Origin: Massilia solisilvae
Lineage (GTDB): Bacteria; Pseudomonadota; Gammaproteobacteria; Burkholderiales; Burkholderiaceae_D
Reading direction: 5' to 3'
NCBI RefSeq assembly: GCF_024753215.1
Contig: NZ_JANUGV010000001.1
Span: 1,364,001 to 1,428,000, forward strand
DNA length: 64,000 nt
Below are positions 49,485 through 58,649 of the stretch, one piece after another (position 1 is the stretch's first letter; each line of letters begins with the position of its first letter). A program made the translations under genes and the position numbers. The notes beneath the pieces were generated by a model. The model worked only from the letters and a program-made list of their open reading frames with translations. It did not search any database and was not told where the DNA came from.

Positions 49485-50306
49485 GTGACCGTGATGCGCA
49501 AGGATTCCCTGAACACCCTCCGCCGCCGTGCCCTCAAGGCGGGCGCGCTGCTGCTGGCGGCCGGGCTGGCCCTGCCGGCCAGTGCCGCCGACCTGCTCGA
49601 TACCGTCAAGGCACGCGGCAGCTTGCGCATCGCGCTGGAGGGCACCTATCCGCCGTTCAACTTCAAGGACCAGAAGACCGGCCAGCTGAGCGGCTATGAC
49701 GTCGAGGTGGCCCGTGTGCTGGCCGCAAAGATGGGGCTCAAGCCGGAGTTCATCAGCACCGAGTGGTCGGCGATCCTGGCGGGCCTGTCCACCGGCAAGT
49801 ACGACGTGATCATTAGCCAGGTGGGCATCACGCCCAAGCGCGAGGAAACCTTCGACTTCTCCGAGCCGTACACGTACTCCAGCCCGCAGCTGGTCCAGCG
49901 CAGCAACGACCGCACCAACTATGCGAGCCTGGCGGAGCTGAAGGGCAAGAAGGTCGGCGTGGGGCAGGGCACCGTGTTCGAGCAGCAGATCAAGACCGTG
50001 CCGGGCGTGGACGTGAAGAGCTACCCGGCCACGCCGGAGACGCTGCAGGACCTGGCCTTCGGCCGCATCGACGCTGCCCTGAACGACAGTCTGATGGTGC
50101 CGTTCCTGCTGAAGAACTCGCGCCTGCCGATCCGCGCCGGCACGCGCGTGGGCGTGGTGTCGAAGATGGGCATCCCGTTCCAGAAGGGGAACCCCAGGTT
50201 CAAGGCCGCGCTCAACAAGGCCATCGCCGAGGCCACCGCCGACGGCAGCCTGAAGGCGATTTCGATGAAGTGGTTCGGTACCGATGCCAGCCGCCCGGCG
50301 CAGTAA
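49485..50306 (+). CDS. polar amino-acid ABC transporter substrate-binding protein
   Basis: 273 residues from a GTG at 49485, about 8 nt after GGAG; TTG at 49482 and ATG at 49494 are alternatives. Signal peptide ends ASAA near residue 32, then the family-3 solute-binding fold: SLRIALEGTYPPFNF, GQLSGYDVEVARVLA, GLSTGKYDVIISQVGITPKREETFDFSEPY. Closest in flavour to FliY/TcyJ cystine-type binders, by eye. The permease gene follows 9 nt later, but no ATPase gene is present. Confidence 0.92.
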   Translation: MTVMRKDSLNTLRRRALKAGALLLAAGLALPASAADLLDTVKARGSLRIALEGTYPPFNFKDQKTGQLSGYDVEVARVLAAKMGLKPEFISTEWSAILAGLSTGKYDVIISQVGITPKREETFDFSEPYTYSSPQLVQRSNDRTNYASLAELKGKKVGVGQGTVFEQQIKTVPGVDVKSYPATPETLQDLAFGRIDAALNDSLMVPFLLKNSRLPIRAGTRVGVVSKMGIPFQKGNPRFKAALNKAIAEATADGSLKAISMKWFGTDASRPAQ

Positions 50307-50315
50307 GGCGGGCGG

Positions 50316-50978
50316 ATGAATCTTGTCGAATTGCTGCGCGAAGCCGCGCCGGTGATGCTGACCGGCGCCGGCTACACCCTGCTGTTTGCCGTGGCCGCCA
50401 TGCTGGGCGGCCTGGTGCTCGGCTTTCCCACCGCCGTGATGCGGATTGCCCCGTGGGCGCTGCTGCGCTGGCCGGCCTCGCTGTACGTGAGCGCGATGCG
50501 CGGCACGCCGCTCCTGGTGCAGCTGTTCGTCATTTACTACGGCCTGCCCAGCGTGGGCATTGAATTCACCCCGGTCACGGCCGGCATCCTGGCGCTGTCG
50601 CTCAATGCCGGCGCCTACTTGTCCGAAAGCCTGCGCGGCGCGATCCGGAGCATCGGTATCGGCCAGTGGCGCGCCAGCTACAGCCTGGGCCTGACCTATG
50701 GCCAGGCGCTGCGCTTCGTGGTGCTGCCGCAGGCGCTGCGGGTAGCGGTGCCGTCGATGAGCAACACCCTCATCAGCCTGATCAAGGATACCTCGCTGGT
50801 CTCCGTCATCACCATGACCGAGCTGATGCTGGCGACCAAGGAAGTCATCGCCACCACCTTCCAGCCGCTGCCGCTGTACATTGCGGCGGCCTGCATCTAC
50901 TGGGTCCTGAGCCTGGTGTTCGAGCAGCTGCAGCGCTACGCCGAACAAAGGCTTAACCGGGGCCACCAGCAACACTAG
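50316..50978 (+). CDS. amino-acid ABC transporter permease (HisM/TcyL type)
   Basis: 220 residues, five predicted transmembrane helices. The EAA-type loop that docks the ATPase is SYSLGLTYGQALRFVVLPQALRVAVP, and MRGTPLLVQLFVIYYGLP is the usual start of the HisMQ-type domain. Pairs with the upstream binding protein. The operon ends here at a REPIN-like repeat; the nucleotide-binding subunit must be supplied from elsewhere. Confidence 0.92.
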   Translation: MNLVELLREAAPVMLTGAGYTLLFAVAAMLGGLVLGFPTAVMRIAPWALLRWPASLYVSAMRGTPLLVQLFVIYYGLPSVGIEFTPVTAGILALSLNAGAYLSESLRGAIRSIGIGQWRASYSLGLTYGQALRFVVLPQALRVAVPSMSNTLISLIKDTSLVSVITMTELMLATKEVIATTFQPLPLYIAAACIYWVLSLVFEQLQRYAEQRLNRGHQQH

Positions 50979-51030
50979 TAGACGGCGTCTCCCGTTCGCG
51001 CCGCGATCCGATTCGTCGGCCCCAAAACGT

Positions 51031-51104
51031 CGTCCCCGCGCAGGCGGGGACCCATGCCGAGCGTAAGTTCACGCGGCCTATGGGTCCCCGCCTGCGCGGG
51101 GACG
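51031..51104. repeat. REPIN-like 25-bp perfect inverted repeat, CGTCCCCGC family
   Basis: CGTCCCCGCGCAGGCGGGGACCCAT (given here in pieces: CGTCCCCGCGCAG + GCGGGGACCCAT, 51031-51055) pairs exactly with 51080-51104 across 24 nt. Each arm alone also folds as GTCCCCGC-gcag-GCGGGGAC. Sits between two convergent genes, where it may also stop transcription. Confidence 0.85.
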
Positions 51105-51129
51105 ACGGTTTTTGGGGTGGCTGAAGGAC

Positions 51130-52806
51130 TTACATGTTCGGGTAGTTCGGCCCGCCGCCGCCTTCCGGCGTGACCCACACGATGTTCTGCGTCGGGTCCT
51201 TGATGTCGCAGGTCTTGCAGTGCACGCAGTTCTGCGCGTTGATCTGCAACCGGTCCTTGCCCTCGTCCGTCTTCACGAACTCGTAGACGCCGGCCGGGCA
51301 GTAGCGCTGCTCCGGTCCCGCGAAGCGGGCCAGGTTGACCTCCACCGGCACGTCCTTGTTCTTGAGCGTCAGGTGCACCGGCTGGTCCTCGGCATGGTTG
51401 GTGTTCGAGATGAACACCGACGACAGGCGGTCGAAGGTCAGCTTGCCGTCCGGCTTGGGATACACGATCGGCTTGAACCCGGAAGCGGGCTTCAGGCACT
51501 CGTGGTCGGCGTGCTGGTGGTGCAGCGTCCACGGCGCCTTGCCACGGAAGACGATCTGGTCGATGCCGGTCATGATCGAGCCGAGCACCAGCCCCTTGGC
51601 CATCCACGGCTTGAAGTTGCGCGCCACGTGCAGCTCTTCGTGCAGCCACGACTGCTCGAACGCGGCCGGGTAGCTTGCCAGCTCGTCGTGCTGGCGGTTC
51701 TCGCCCAGCGCTGCGAATGCCGAATCTGCCGCCAGCATGCCGCTCTTGATCGCCGCATGGCTGCCCTTGATGCGCGAGGTGTTCAGGAAGCCGGCGTCGC
51801 AGCCGATCAGCGCGCCGCCCGGGAACACCAGCTTGGGCAGCGACTGCAGGCCGCCCGCGGTGATCGCGCGCGCGCCGTAGGAAATGCGCTTGCCGCCTTC
51901 GAAGAAGGTGCGGATCGCCGGGTGCGTCTTGTAGCGCTGGAATTCCTCGTACGGCGACAGATAGGGGTTCTGGTAGGCCAGGCCCACCACGAAGCCGACT
52001 GCGACCTGGTTGTTCTCGAGGTGGTACAGGAACGAGCCGCCGTAGGTATCGTTCTCCAGCGGCCAGCCGGCCGTGTGGATCACCAGGCCCGGCTTGTGCT
52101 TGGCCGGGTCGATCTCCCACAGCTCCTTGATGCCGATGCCGTAGGTTTGCGGATCCTTGCCCTTGTTCAGGTCAAACTTGGCCATCAGCTGCTTGCCCAG
52201 GTGGCCGCGCGCGCCTTCCGCGAACAGCGTGTACTTGGCGTGCAGTTCCATGCCGAGCTGGAACGCGTCGGTCGGCTCGCCCTCGCGGTTCACGCCCATG
52301 TTGCCGGTAGCGACGCCCTTGACCGAGCCGTCATCGTTGTACAGCACTTCGGCCGCCGGGAAGCCCGGGAAGATCTCGACGCCCAGCGCTTCGGCCTGCT
52401 GGCCCAGCCAGCGCACTACGTTGGCCAGCGAGACGATGTAGTTGCCGTGGTTCTCGAAGCACTTGGGCACCGCGAACGACGGGGTCTGGTAGGCCTTGGT
52501 CTCGGTCAGGAACAGCACGCGGTCTTCGGTGACCGCGGTGTTCAGGGGCGCGCCCAGCTCCTTCCAGTTCGGGATCAGCTCGCTGATCGCACGCGGGTCC
52601 ATGACGGCGCCCGACAGGATGTGGGCGCCGACTTCGCTGCCTTTTTCCAGCACGCAGACGGATACTTCCTGTCCCTTTTCTTGCGCCAGTTGTTTCAGGC
52701 GGATGGCGGCGGACAGGCCGGCAGGACCGCCGCCGACGATCACCACGTCATACTCCATGGCTTCGCGCGGTCCGAATTGTTCAACGAGGTTGGTGGTCTC
52801 GGTCAT
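51130..52806 (-). CDS. electron-transfer flavoprotein-ubiquinone oxidoreductase (ETF-QO)
   Basis: 558 residues. Passes electrons from ETF (fatty-acid and amino-acid oxidation) to ubiquinone at the inner membrane. FAD motif [30 protein letters not shown], the quinone-binding region with GRGH-like ARGHLGKQL, and the C-terminal 4Fe-4S cluster with Cys ligands in CPAGVYEF and [12 protein letters not shown]. Length is that of bacterial single-polypeptide ETF-QO. The etfAB genes are not in the window. Convergent with the permease gene. Confidence 0.96.
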   Translation of the reverse strand: MTETTNLVEQFGPREAMEYDVVIVGGGPAGLSAAIRLKQLAQEKGQEVSVCVLEKGSEVGAHILSGAVMDPRAISELIPNWKELGAPLNTAVTEDRVLFLTETKAYQTPSFAVPKCFENHGNYIVSLANVVRWLGQQAEALGVEIFPGFPAAEVLYNDDGSVKGVATGNMGVNREGEPTDAFQLGMELHAKYTLFAEGARGHLGKQLMAKFDLNKGKDPQTYGIGIKELWEIDPAKHKPGLVIHTAGWPLENDTYGGSFLYHLENNQVAVGFVVGLAYQNPYLSPYEEFQRYKTHPAIRTFFEGGKRISYGARAITAGGLQSLPKLVFPGGALIGCDAGFLNTSRIKGSHAAIKSGMLAADSAFAALGENRQHDELASYPAAFEQSWLHEELHVARNFKPWMAKGLVLGSIMTGIDQIVFRGKAPWTLHHQHADHECLKPASGFKPIVYPKPDGKLTFDRLSSVFISNTNHAEDQPVHLTLKNKDVPVEVNLARFAGPEQRYCPAGVYEFVKTDEGKDRLQINAQNCVHCKTCDIKDPTQNIVWVTPEGGGGPNYPNM

Positions 52807-52978
52807 CTTCTTGTAGAGTTAAAAAATTTAAGCACGAGTGTGCGTCTTTTTAGTGGGGATTGCAACTTTGACCGCTATTTTACGGGGATAATCAGAGCTT
52901 GGACTCTAATTCTGGCAATTTGTGTAATGATGATGGCTTCCCAACCGAACATCCTTAAGCAGCAACAGGAGCCACCAC

Positions 52979-53755
52979 GTGGGCATTGAAGTAAATTTTG
53001 AAGGCAAGATCGCGCTGGTCACCGGCGCGTCCAGCGCCCTGGGCGCACGTTTTGCCAAGGCGCTCGCGGGCGCCGGCGCGCAGGTCGTGCTGGCCTCGCC
53101 GCACACCGAACGCCTCAAGGAACTGCGGGCCGAGATCGAGGCCGATGGCGGTGCGGCGCACGTCGTGGCGCTCGACGTCACCGATCTTGCCAGCATCAAG
53201 GCTGCGGTCGCGCATGCCGAAACCGAGGCAGGTCCGCTCGATATCCTGATCAACAACTCGGGCGTTTCCACCACCCAGCGGCTGATCGATGTGTCCGAAG
53301 AAGATTTCGGCTACATCATGGACACCAACCTGCGCGGCGCTTTCTTTGTGGCGCAGCAGGTGGCCAAGCGCATGATCCTGCGAGCAAAGGCCGACACCCG
53401 CAAGCAGCATCGCATCGTCAACATTGCATCGGTCGCAGGCCTGCGGGTGCTGCCCCAGATCGGCGTGTATTGCATGAGCAAGGCTGCCGTGGTGCAGATG
53501 ACCAAGGCGATGGCGGTGGAGTGGGGCAAGTATGGCATCAACGTCAACGCCATCTGCCCGGGCTTCATTTCCACCGAGCTGAACGAAGAATACTTCGGTA
53601 CCGACAACGGCAAGAAGCTGCTCGACATGCTGCCGAGGAAGCGTCCCGGCAAGCCGGAAGACCTCGACGGGCTGCTGCTCTTGCTGGCGGCCGAAGAAAC
53701 CCATTTCATCAACGGAGCGATCATCACCGCGGACGACGGCATGACGGCGCAATAG
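52979..53755 (+). CDS. short-chain dehydrogenase/reductase
   Basis: 258 residues starting GTG, with CAGGAG 9 nt upstream. Classical SDR: cofactor motif TGASSALGARFA (T-G-x3-G-x-G variant with Ala), NNSG, catalytic Ser in NIASVAG and Y-x3-K in YCMSKAA, PGFISTELNEEYF after. The cofactor is likely NAD(H)/NADP(H); the substrate is a hydroxy/keto acid or an acyl-CoA by context (thioesterase gene next, 20 nt away). Divergent from ETF-QO. Confidence 0.93.
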   Translation: MGIEVNFEGKIALVTGASSALGARFAKALAGAGAQVVLASPHTERLKELRAEIEADGGAAHVVALDVTDLASIKAAVAHAETEAGPLDILINNSGVSTTQRLIDVSEEDFGYIMDTNLRGAFFVAQQVAKRMILRAKADTRKQHRIVNIASVAGLRVLPQIGVYCMSKAAVVQMTKAMAVEWGKYGINVNAICPGFISTELNEEYFGTDNGKKLLDMLPRKRPGKPEDLDGLLLLLAAEETHFINGAIITADDGMTAQ

Positions 53756-53775
53756 GAAGCAAAGAAACAAAAAGC

Positions 53776-54201
53776 ATGAGCAACAAGAAGCAGGTACACG
53801 TCATGCGGATGCCCATCCGCTGGGGCGACATGGATGCAATGGGGCACGTGAACAACACGGTGTATTTCCGCTATATCGAATCGGCCCGCATTGCGTGGCT
53901 GGAAGAGGCGGGCGGCACGCCGGACCCGGGCAGCGTGACCGAGGGGCCGGTGATCGTGAGCGCGCAATGCTCGTTCATCAGGCAGCTGAAGTATCCGGGC
54001 GAAATCGAGGTGACCACCTATGTCGGGCCGCCGGGGCGTTCCAGCTTCGACGTCACGCACGAGATTCGCCTGGTGGGGCCGGATGGCAAGGCCGGCGACC
54101 TGTACGCGCAAGGCGGCGCCAAGGTCGTGTGGGTGAACTTCGCCGCCGAGAAGTCGGTGCCGGTGCCGGACGCGGTGCGCGCCCTGCTGCCTGCCGCCTG
54201 A
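53776..54201 (+). CDS. acyl-CoA thioesterase, 4-hydroxybenzoyl-CoA thioesterase family
   Basis: 141 residues, one hotdog domain. The motif RWGDMDAMGHVNNTVYFRYIESAR contains the catalytic Asp and is the 4HBT/YbgC-type signature. Hydrolyses an acyl-CoA thioester; the chain is unknown. Located 20 nt after the SDR gene in the same direction and probably co-transcribed; the pair may act on the same acyl-CoA. Confidence 0.92.
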   Translation: MSNKKQVHVMRMPIRWGDMDAMGHVNNTVYFRYIESARIAWLEEAGGTPDPGSVTEGPVIVSAQCSFIRQLKYPGEIEVTTYVGPPGRSSFDVTHEIRLVGPDGKAGDLYAQGGAKVVWVNFAAEKSVPVPDAVRALLPAA

Positions 54202-54226
54202 TCGCTCGGCCAAGGTCAGCCTACGC

Positions 54227-54790
54227 TTATCCCGCGCAGCAGCGCGAGACATGCCCGACGCGGTAGACCTGCGCGCCGTCCGCCAGATCCGGCGGCAGGT
54301 CCGCCCAAAGCCCGAACCGTACCAGCGTCCAGGTGGTCGGCTCATACCCGGCGACAGCGACGAGCGCCTTGTTCTGGCTGACGCAGGACTGGGCGAGCGC
54401 CGTTTCCGCTGCGCGCAGCTGCTCCAGCCGCGTATGCGGGGCAATGGCAAGCCGCTCGCAAGTGGCATAGCGCGCATGCTCGATGCCCGGTGCAAGTTCC
54501 GCATGCCATACCGACCAGGCAGCGACGGAAGGCCACCCGAACGACTGCGACAAGGCAACGAAGCCGGGGCCGGACAGGAAGTCGTTCATGCCCGCCGGCC
54601 CGTGCCACAGATAAAAGGGGGCGTAGCGATTGTCACTGGCGCCGCGCTCGCCCTTGCGCGCGCTCAGGTAGGCCTTGAACGCCAGGCCGGGGAAACCGTC
54701 CGTCATGCTTCCCTTGTCGGCGATACGGCGATCGATTACCGACATGTCGTAGTCCGACGGCAGGACAAAGCTGTACTGCATTGAGATCAT
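54227..54790 (-). CDS. DUF4865 family protein
   Basis: 187 residues. Pattern SMQYSFVLPSDYDMSVI at the start and GPGFVALSQSFGWPSV in the middle match DUF4865. GGAGG precedes the ATG. Two or more aromatic-rich strand segments suggest a dimeric alpha/beta-barrel fold, an inference. Last gene of a three-gene operon with a tautomerase and a carboxymuconolactone-decarboxylase-like protein, controlled by the divergent LysR. Confidence 0.8.
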   Translation of the reverse strand: MISMQYSFVLPSDYDMSVIDRRIADKGSMTDGFPGLAFKAYLSARKGERGASDNRYAPFYLWHGPAGMNDFLSGPGFVALSQSFGWPSVAAWSVWHAELAPGIEHARYATCERLAIAPHTRLEQLRAAETALAQSCVSQNKALVAVAGYEPTTWTLVRFGLWADLPPDLADGAQVYRVGHVSRCCAG

Positions 54791-54800
54791 TGCGCCTCCA

Positions 54801-55193
54801 TCATGGCTGGGTAAGTTGGTTTGCCGCTAGGCCATTGCCAAAGGACCAGTCCTCGGCAGCCGTCGTGTTGATGATCACCATCACGTCTTCAGGCCGGATG
54901 CCGGGCGCAGCCGCGAGCAGTTCGCACAGGCGGCGGTACAAGGCCTGCTTGGCTGCCGCTGGCCGCGGTTTGCCGGCGGTGATGCAGATGAGGACAAAGC
55001 CGTCGGAACGGGGGCCGCACAGGTAGTCGCGGTCGAAGACGAGTTCGTTCGACCCGCATTGCTGGATAACCTGGAAGCGATCCGTTGGCGGGGTGTCGAA
55101 GACCTCGACCATGGCGCGATGCACGTTGCGCGAAAGCTGGTCCAGGTAGTCGTCGGATTTGCCGCGCAGGAGGGAGATGCGAACGTAGGGCAT
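54801..55193 (-). CDS. tautomerase (4-oxalocrotonate tautomerase-like superfamily)
   Basis: 130 residues from the ATG at 55193. MPYVRISL places Pro at position 2, the catalytic N-terminal amine of this superfamily after Met removal; Arg residues near the mouth (SRNVHRAMVEVF) fit. About twice the length of 4-OT, so it belongs with the longer single-chain tautomerase_2 group. Stop and start codons of neighbouring genes are within 12 nt, giving an operon. Confidence 0.87.
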   Translation of the reverse strand: MPYVRISLLRGKSDDYLDQLSRNVHRAMVEVFDTPPTDRFQVIQQCGSNELVFDRDYLCGPRSDGFVLICITAGKPRPAAAKQALYRRLCELLAAAPGIRPEDVMVIINTTAAEDWSFGNGLAANQLTQP

Positions 55194-55204
55194 GGCGCGC
55201 TCCT

Positions 55205-55531
55205 TCAGGCCGGTTTGCCGGCGCAGGCCTGGTGCAGCAGCTGGACGGCACTGGCGGCCGTTGGCCATCCCGCATAGAAGGCGAGGTGCGTGATCACCTC
55301 TGCCAGCTCGTCGCGCGTCACGCCGTTCTCGAGCGCGCGCTCCAGGTGGAAGGGCAACTGTTCGAGCCGGTAGAGCGCGACCAGGGCAGCCACGGTGACC
55401 AGGCTGCGGTCGCGCCGGGACAGGCCGTCGCGCTCCCAGATATCGCCGAACAGGACGTCGCTGGTCACTTGCGCCAGCTTGGGCGCGAGCGCGGCCATCG
55501 CCTGCTGCACTTGTTCTTTGTTTGTACTCAT
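55205..55531 (-). CDS. carboxymuconolactone decarboxylase family protein
   Basis: 108 residues. CMD/AhpD-like fold: FGDIWERDGLSRRDRSLVTVAALVAL is the family's core and HLAFYAGWPTAASAV carries the second conserved helix. It lacks the C-x-x-C peroxidase pair of AhpD, so a decarboxylase or related role is more likely. Start at 55531 or 55534; AGGAGGC directly precedes. First gene of the LysR-controlled operon. Confidence 0.88.
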   Translation of the reverse strand: MSTNKEQVQQAMAALAPKLAQVTSDVLFGDIWERDGLSRRDRSLVTVAALVALYRLEQLPFHLERALENGVTRDELAEVITHLAFYAGWPTAASAVQLLHQACAGKPA

Positions 55532-55578
55532 CATGCCTCCTGCGCTGGTAATTGACGAGGCAATGGTATTACTCGACA

Positions 55579-55600
55579 ATAATCCTGAAAATCGGATAAT
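55579..55600. promoter_or_regulatory. candidate LysR-regulator binding site
   Basis: ATAATCC-tgaaaatc-GGATAAT, an inverted repeat with one mismatch, lies between the divergent LysR and CMD-family genes in an A+T-rich 104-nt gap. This is where LysR-type regulators bind. Confidence 0.5.
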
Positions 55601-55635
55601 TTCGAATCAATCATCCCGAATAACCGGACGATCAG

Positions 55636-56529
55636 ATGAGGCGAGTCAATTTCGACCTGGACGCCATGCGCACCTTTTGCCTTGGCATGGAGCTGGGCAG
55701 CTTTGCCAAGGCGGCGGACCGGCTGGGCCGTTCGACCTCGGCGGTCAGTGCGCAGCTCAAGAAGCTGGAGGAGCAGGCCGGCACAGCGCTCGCGAGCAAG
55801 GCCGGGCGCCACCTGGTGCTGACCGACGCCGGCGAACTGCTCTTGAGTTACGCGCGGCGCTTGCTCGAGTTGAACGACGAAGCATGGATGGCGCTTGGCA
55901 GTGCCGACCTGGCCGGCGCCGTCAGGCTGGGTTTGCAGGAGGATTTCGGCGAGCACATGCTGTCCGAGATGCTGGGGCGCTTCGCCCGCACGCACCCGTC
56001 GGTTCGAATAGAAGCGCGCGTTGGGCGCAACGCCGACCTGATCGCGCGTATCGAAAAGGGGGAACTGGACCTTGCCCTCGCGTGGAATGCCGGCGACACG
56101 ACGGCGCACATGCAGGAAGTCGGCTCCTACGCCCTGCAGTGGATCGGGCCGGCCGATGCCTCATTGCTGCGCTGGCAGCCTGGCCGCGAACCGCTGCCGC
56201 TGGTTGCCGTGGATGGCCAGTGCGTGCTGCGCAAGCTGGCCACGGAAGCGCTGGACCGGGCCGGCACTGCCTGGCGGCTGGCGTTCACCAGTCCAAGCCT
56301 GGGCGGCGTCTGGGCCGCGGTTGCCGCGGGACTTGGTGTCACTGTCAGAACTGGTTTTGGCCTGGCGCCGGGCTTGCGGATTCAGGCTGGCGCCAATGCC
56401 GGGTTGCCGGCGCTCGGCTGCATCGGGCTGGCGCTGCATCGCTCGGCGGCGGATCTGAGCGCGCCCGCACAACGGCTTGAAGCGATCATCCTCGACAGTA
56501 TTCGCGACGCGCAGGCGCGTATGCGTTGA
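55636..56529 (+). CDS. LysR-type transcriptional regulator
   Basis: 297 residues. N-terminal winged HTH (MRTFCLGMELGSFAKAADRLGRSTSAVSAQLKKLE) and a C-terminal substrate-binding domain with VRLGLQEDFGEHML at its beginning. Divergent from the CMD/tautomerase/DUF4865 operon, so it very likely controls that operon and itself. Inducer unknown. Confidence 0.93.
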   Translation: MRRVNFDLDAMRTFCLGMELGSFAKAADRLGRSTSAVSAQLKKLEEQAGTALASKAGRHLVLTDAGELLLSYARRLLELNDEAWMALGSADLAGAVRLGLQEDFGEHMLSEMLGRFARTHPSVRIEARVGRNADLIARIEKGELDLALAWNAGDTTAHMQEVGSYALQWIGPADASLLRWQPGREPLPLVAVDGQCVLRKLATEALDRAGTAWRLAFTSPSLGGVWAAVAAGLGVTVRTGFGLAPGLRIQAGANAGLPALGCIGLALHRSAADLSAPAQRLEAIILDSIRDAQARMR

Positions 56530-56535
56530 CAGGGT

Positions 56536-57096
56536 TCAGCGCGTCACGCCAACCAGCTTGTGCACGAGCTCGGAGGAGGTGGATGCGGCGAACTTGCGCA
56601 TCAGCTTGGCGCGATGCATCTCCACCGTGCGCGGCGACAGGTCGGTCTCGCGCGCGATCACCTTGCTGGTCTTGCCCTCGACCAGCAGGGCCGCGATCTC
56701 GCGCTCGCGCGGGGTCAGCTCCGCCGTTACCGGGCGCTTTTCGCTCACGTCCTCGAAGGTCCACACGCCCGCGCCCAGCGGCTCGCCGGGATCGAGCGCG
56801 CGGCCGGTCACGTGGCACCAGAACAGCTCGCCATTGCCGCGGCGCATGATGCGCTCGTCCGAGTAGCGGCCACGCGCGTTCATGATCGGGATAATGCGGT
56901 CGCCCGTGCGCAGGAACTCGTCCATGGTGGGGTAGAGCACGGCGAACGACTGGCCATCCAGCTGGCCCTTGTCGTAGCCGAACATTGCGGCCAGCGCGTG
57001 GTTGCACGACTGGATCACACGGTTCACCGAGATGCACATGCCCACTGGGGCGTGCTGGAAAATCAGCTCGTAATCAATGGCGTATGATGCGTTCAT
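56536..57096 (-). CDS. PAS-LuxR transcriptional regulator
   Basis: 186 residues from the ATG at 57096. A single PAS domain (FQHAPVGMCISVNRVIQSCNHALAAMFGY, then GELFWCHVTGRAL) followed by a LuxR HTH (LTPREREIAALLVEGKTSKVIARETDLSPRTVEMHRAKLMRKF). No receiver domain, so it would sense a small molecule or redox state by its PAS. Convergent with the LysR gene (6 nt apart), divergent from scoA; control of scoAB is plausible. Confidence 0.88.
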   Translation of the reverse strand: MNASYAIDYELIFQHAPVGMCISVNRVIQSCNHALAAMFGYDKGQLDGQSFAVLYPTMDEFLRTGDRIIPIMNARGRYSDERIMRRGNGELFWCHVTGRALDPGEPLGAGVWTFEDVSEKRPVTAELTPREREIAALLVEGKTSKVIARETDLSPRTVEMHRAKLMRKFAASTSSELVHKLVGVTR

Positions 57097-57234
57097 CTGA
57101 TGCAAATCGTGTCGTCTCCGAATGCCGTGTTGCCGGTATTTCTACGGTATTGTGCTTTGCACGGGCGTATTTTATGCTGAGATTCTACTCTGCAGTCACA
57201 AAGAGCGTTCTGCTTAACTATTCAAGGGACGGGT

Positions 57235-57933
57235 ATGAATAAAGTTTATCCTGATGCGGCATCGGCGCTGGCCGGTATCGTCAAAGATGGCCAGACCATC
57301 GCCGTGGGCGGCTTCGGCCTGTGCGGCATTCCGGAGGCGCTGATCCTGGCGCTGCGCGACTCGGGCGTCAAGGGCCTGACCGCGATCTCCAACAACGCCG
57401 GTGTCGATGGCTTCGGTCTGGGCATGCTGCTCGAAACGCGTCAGATCAAGAAGATGATTTCGTCCTATGTTGGCGAGAACAAGGAATTCGCACGGCAGTT
57501 CCTGGCCGGCGAACTGGAGCTGGAATTCACGCCGCAGGGCACGCTGGCGGAAAAGCTGCGCGCCGGCGGCGCCGGCATCCCGGCCTTCTTCACCAAGACC
57601 GGCTACGGCACCATTGTCGCTGAAGGCAAGGAAGTGCGCGAGTTCGACGGCGACATGTATGTGATGGAACGCTCGCTGGTGCCGGACGTCTCGCTGGTCA
57701 AGGCCTACATGGCCGACAAGGCGGGCAACCTGGTGTTCCGCAAGACCGCGCGCAACTTCAATCCGAACGTCGCCACCGCAGGCAAGGTCTGCATCGTGGA
57801 AGTCGAAAAGCTGGTCGAGGTCGGAGAGATCGACCCGGACCAGGTGCACACCCCGAGCATTTTCGTGCACCGCATCGTTCACAACCCGAACCCGGAAAAG
57901 CGCATCGAACAGCGCACCGTGCGTTCCAACTAA
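57235..57933 (+). CDS. scoA: succinyl-CoA:3-ketoacid CoA-transferase subunit A
   Basis: 232 residues. Alpha half of 3-oxoacid CoA-transferase, moving CoA from succinyl-CoA to acetoacetate for ketone-body and butyrate use. Hallmarks: VGGFGLCGIPEALILAL, NNAGVDGFGLG and GGAGIPAFFTKTGYGT. Next gene 21 nt downstream encodes subunit B. Confidence 0.94.
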   Translation: MNKVYPDAASALAGIVKDGQTIAVGGFGLCGIPEALILALRDSGVKGLTAISNNAGVDGFGLGMLLETRQIKKMISSYVGENKEFARQFLAGELELEFTPQGTLAEKLRAGGAGIPAFFTKTGYGTIVAEGKEVREFDGDMYVMERSLVPDVSLVKAYMADKAGNLVFRKTARNFNPNVATAGKVCIVEVEKLVEVGEIDPDQVHTPSIFVHRIVHNPNPEKRIEQRTVRSN

Positions 57934-57954
57934 GATCAGCTTTCGGAGACAAAC

Positions 57955-58602
57955 ATGGCATGGACTCGTGATCAAATGGCCGCGCGCGCGGCCCAGGAAC
58001 TGCAAGACGGTTTCTACGTCAACCTCGGCATCGGCCTGCCGACCCTGGTGGCCAACTACGTCCCCAGCGGCATCGAAGTGTTCCTGCAGTCCGAAAACGG
58101 CCTGCTCGGCATTGGCCCGTTCCCGACCGAAGCCGAGATCGACGCCGACCTCATCAATGCCGGCAAGCAGACCGTGACGGCGCTGCCGGGCGCGGCCTAC
58201 TTCAGCTCGGCCGATTCGTTCGGCATGATCCGCGGCGGCAAGATCAACCTGGCGATCCTCGGCGCGATGCAGGTGTCCGAGCGCGGCGACCTGGCCAACT
58301 GGATGATTCCGGGCAAGATGGTCAAGGGCATGGGCGGCGCGATGGACCTGGTGGCCGGCGTCAAGCGCGTGGTGGTGGTGATGGAGCACGTGGCCACCGC
58401 CAAGGATGGCTCGACCTCGCACAAGATCCTCGAGAAGTGCGACCTGCCGCTGACCGGCGTGGGCGTGGTGGACCGCATCATCACCGACCTGTGCGTGATC
58501 GACGTGACTCCCCACGGCCTGAAGGTGGTCGAGCTGGCGCCGGGCGTGACCAAGAGTGAGATCGCCGAGAAGACCGGCTGCGAGCTGACCTTCGCCGTCT
58601 GA
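57955..58602 (+). CDS. scoB: succinyl-CoA:3-ketoacid CoA-transferase subunit B
   Basis: 215 residues. Beta half with the catalytic Glu in [11 protein letters not shown], the GLPTLVANY start region and the Gly-rich [16 protein letters not shown] lies 8 nt before the ATG. Forms a heterotetramer with ScoA. A small REP-like hairpin follows the stop. Confidence 0.95.
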   Translation: MAWTRDQMAARAAQELQDGFYVNLGIGLPTLVANYVPSGIEVFLQSENGLLGIGPFPTEAEIDADLINAGKQTVTALPGAAYFSSADSFGMIRGGKINLAILGAMQVSERGDLANWMIPGKMVKGMGGAMDLVAGVKRVVVVMEHVATAKDGSTSHKILEKCDLPLTGVGVVDRIITDLCVIDVTPHGLKVVELAPGVTKSEIAEKTGCELTFAV

Positions 58603-58618
58603 TCCGGCACACCGCCGA

Positions 58619-58646
58619 CGTCGTCCCGGCGCACGCCGGGATGACG
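58619..58646. repeat. REP-like hairpin, CGTCGTCCC family (single)
   Basis: CGTCGTCCCGGCG-ca-CGCCGGGATGACG, 13 bp with one mismatch, between convergent scoB and the TonB-dependent receptor. Shares CGTCGTCCC with the element at 51031-51104. May double as a terminator. Confidence 0.6.
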
Positions 58647-58649
58647 TGC

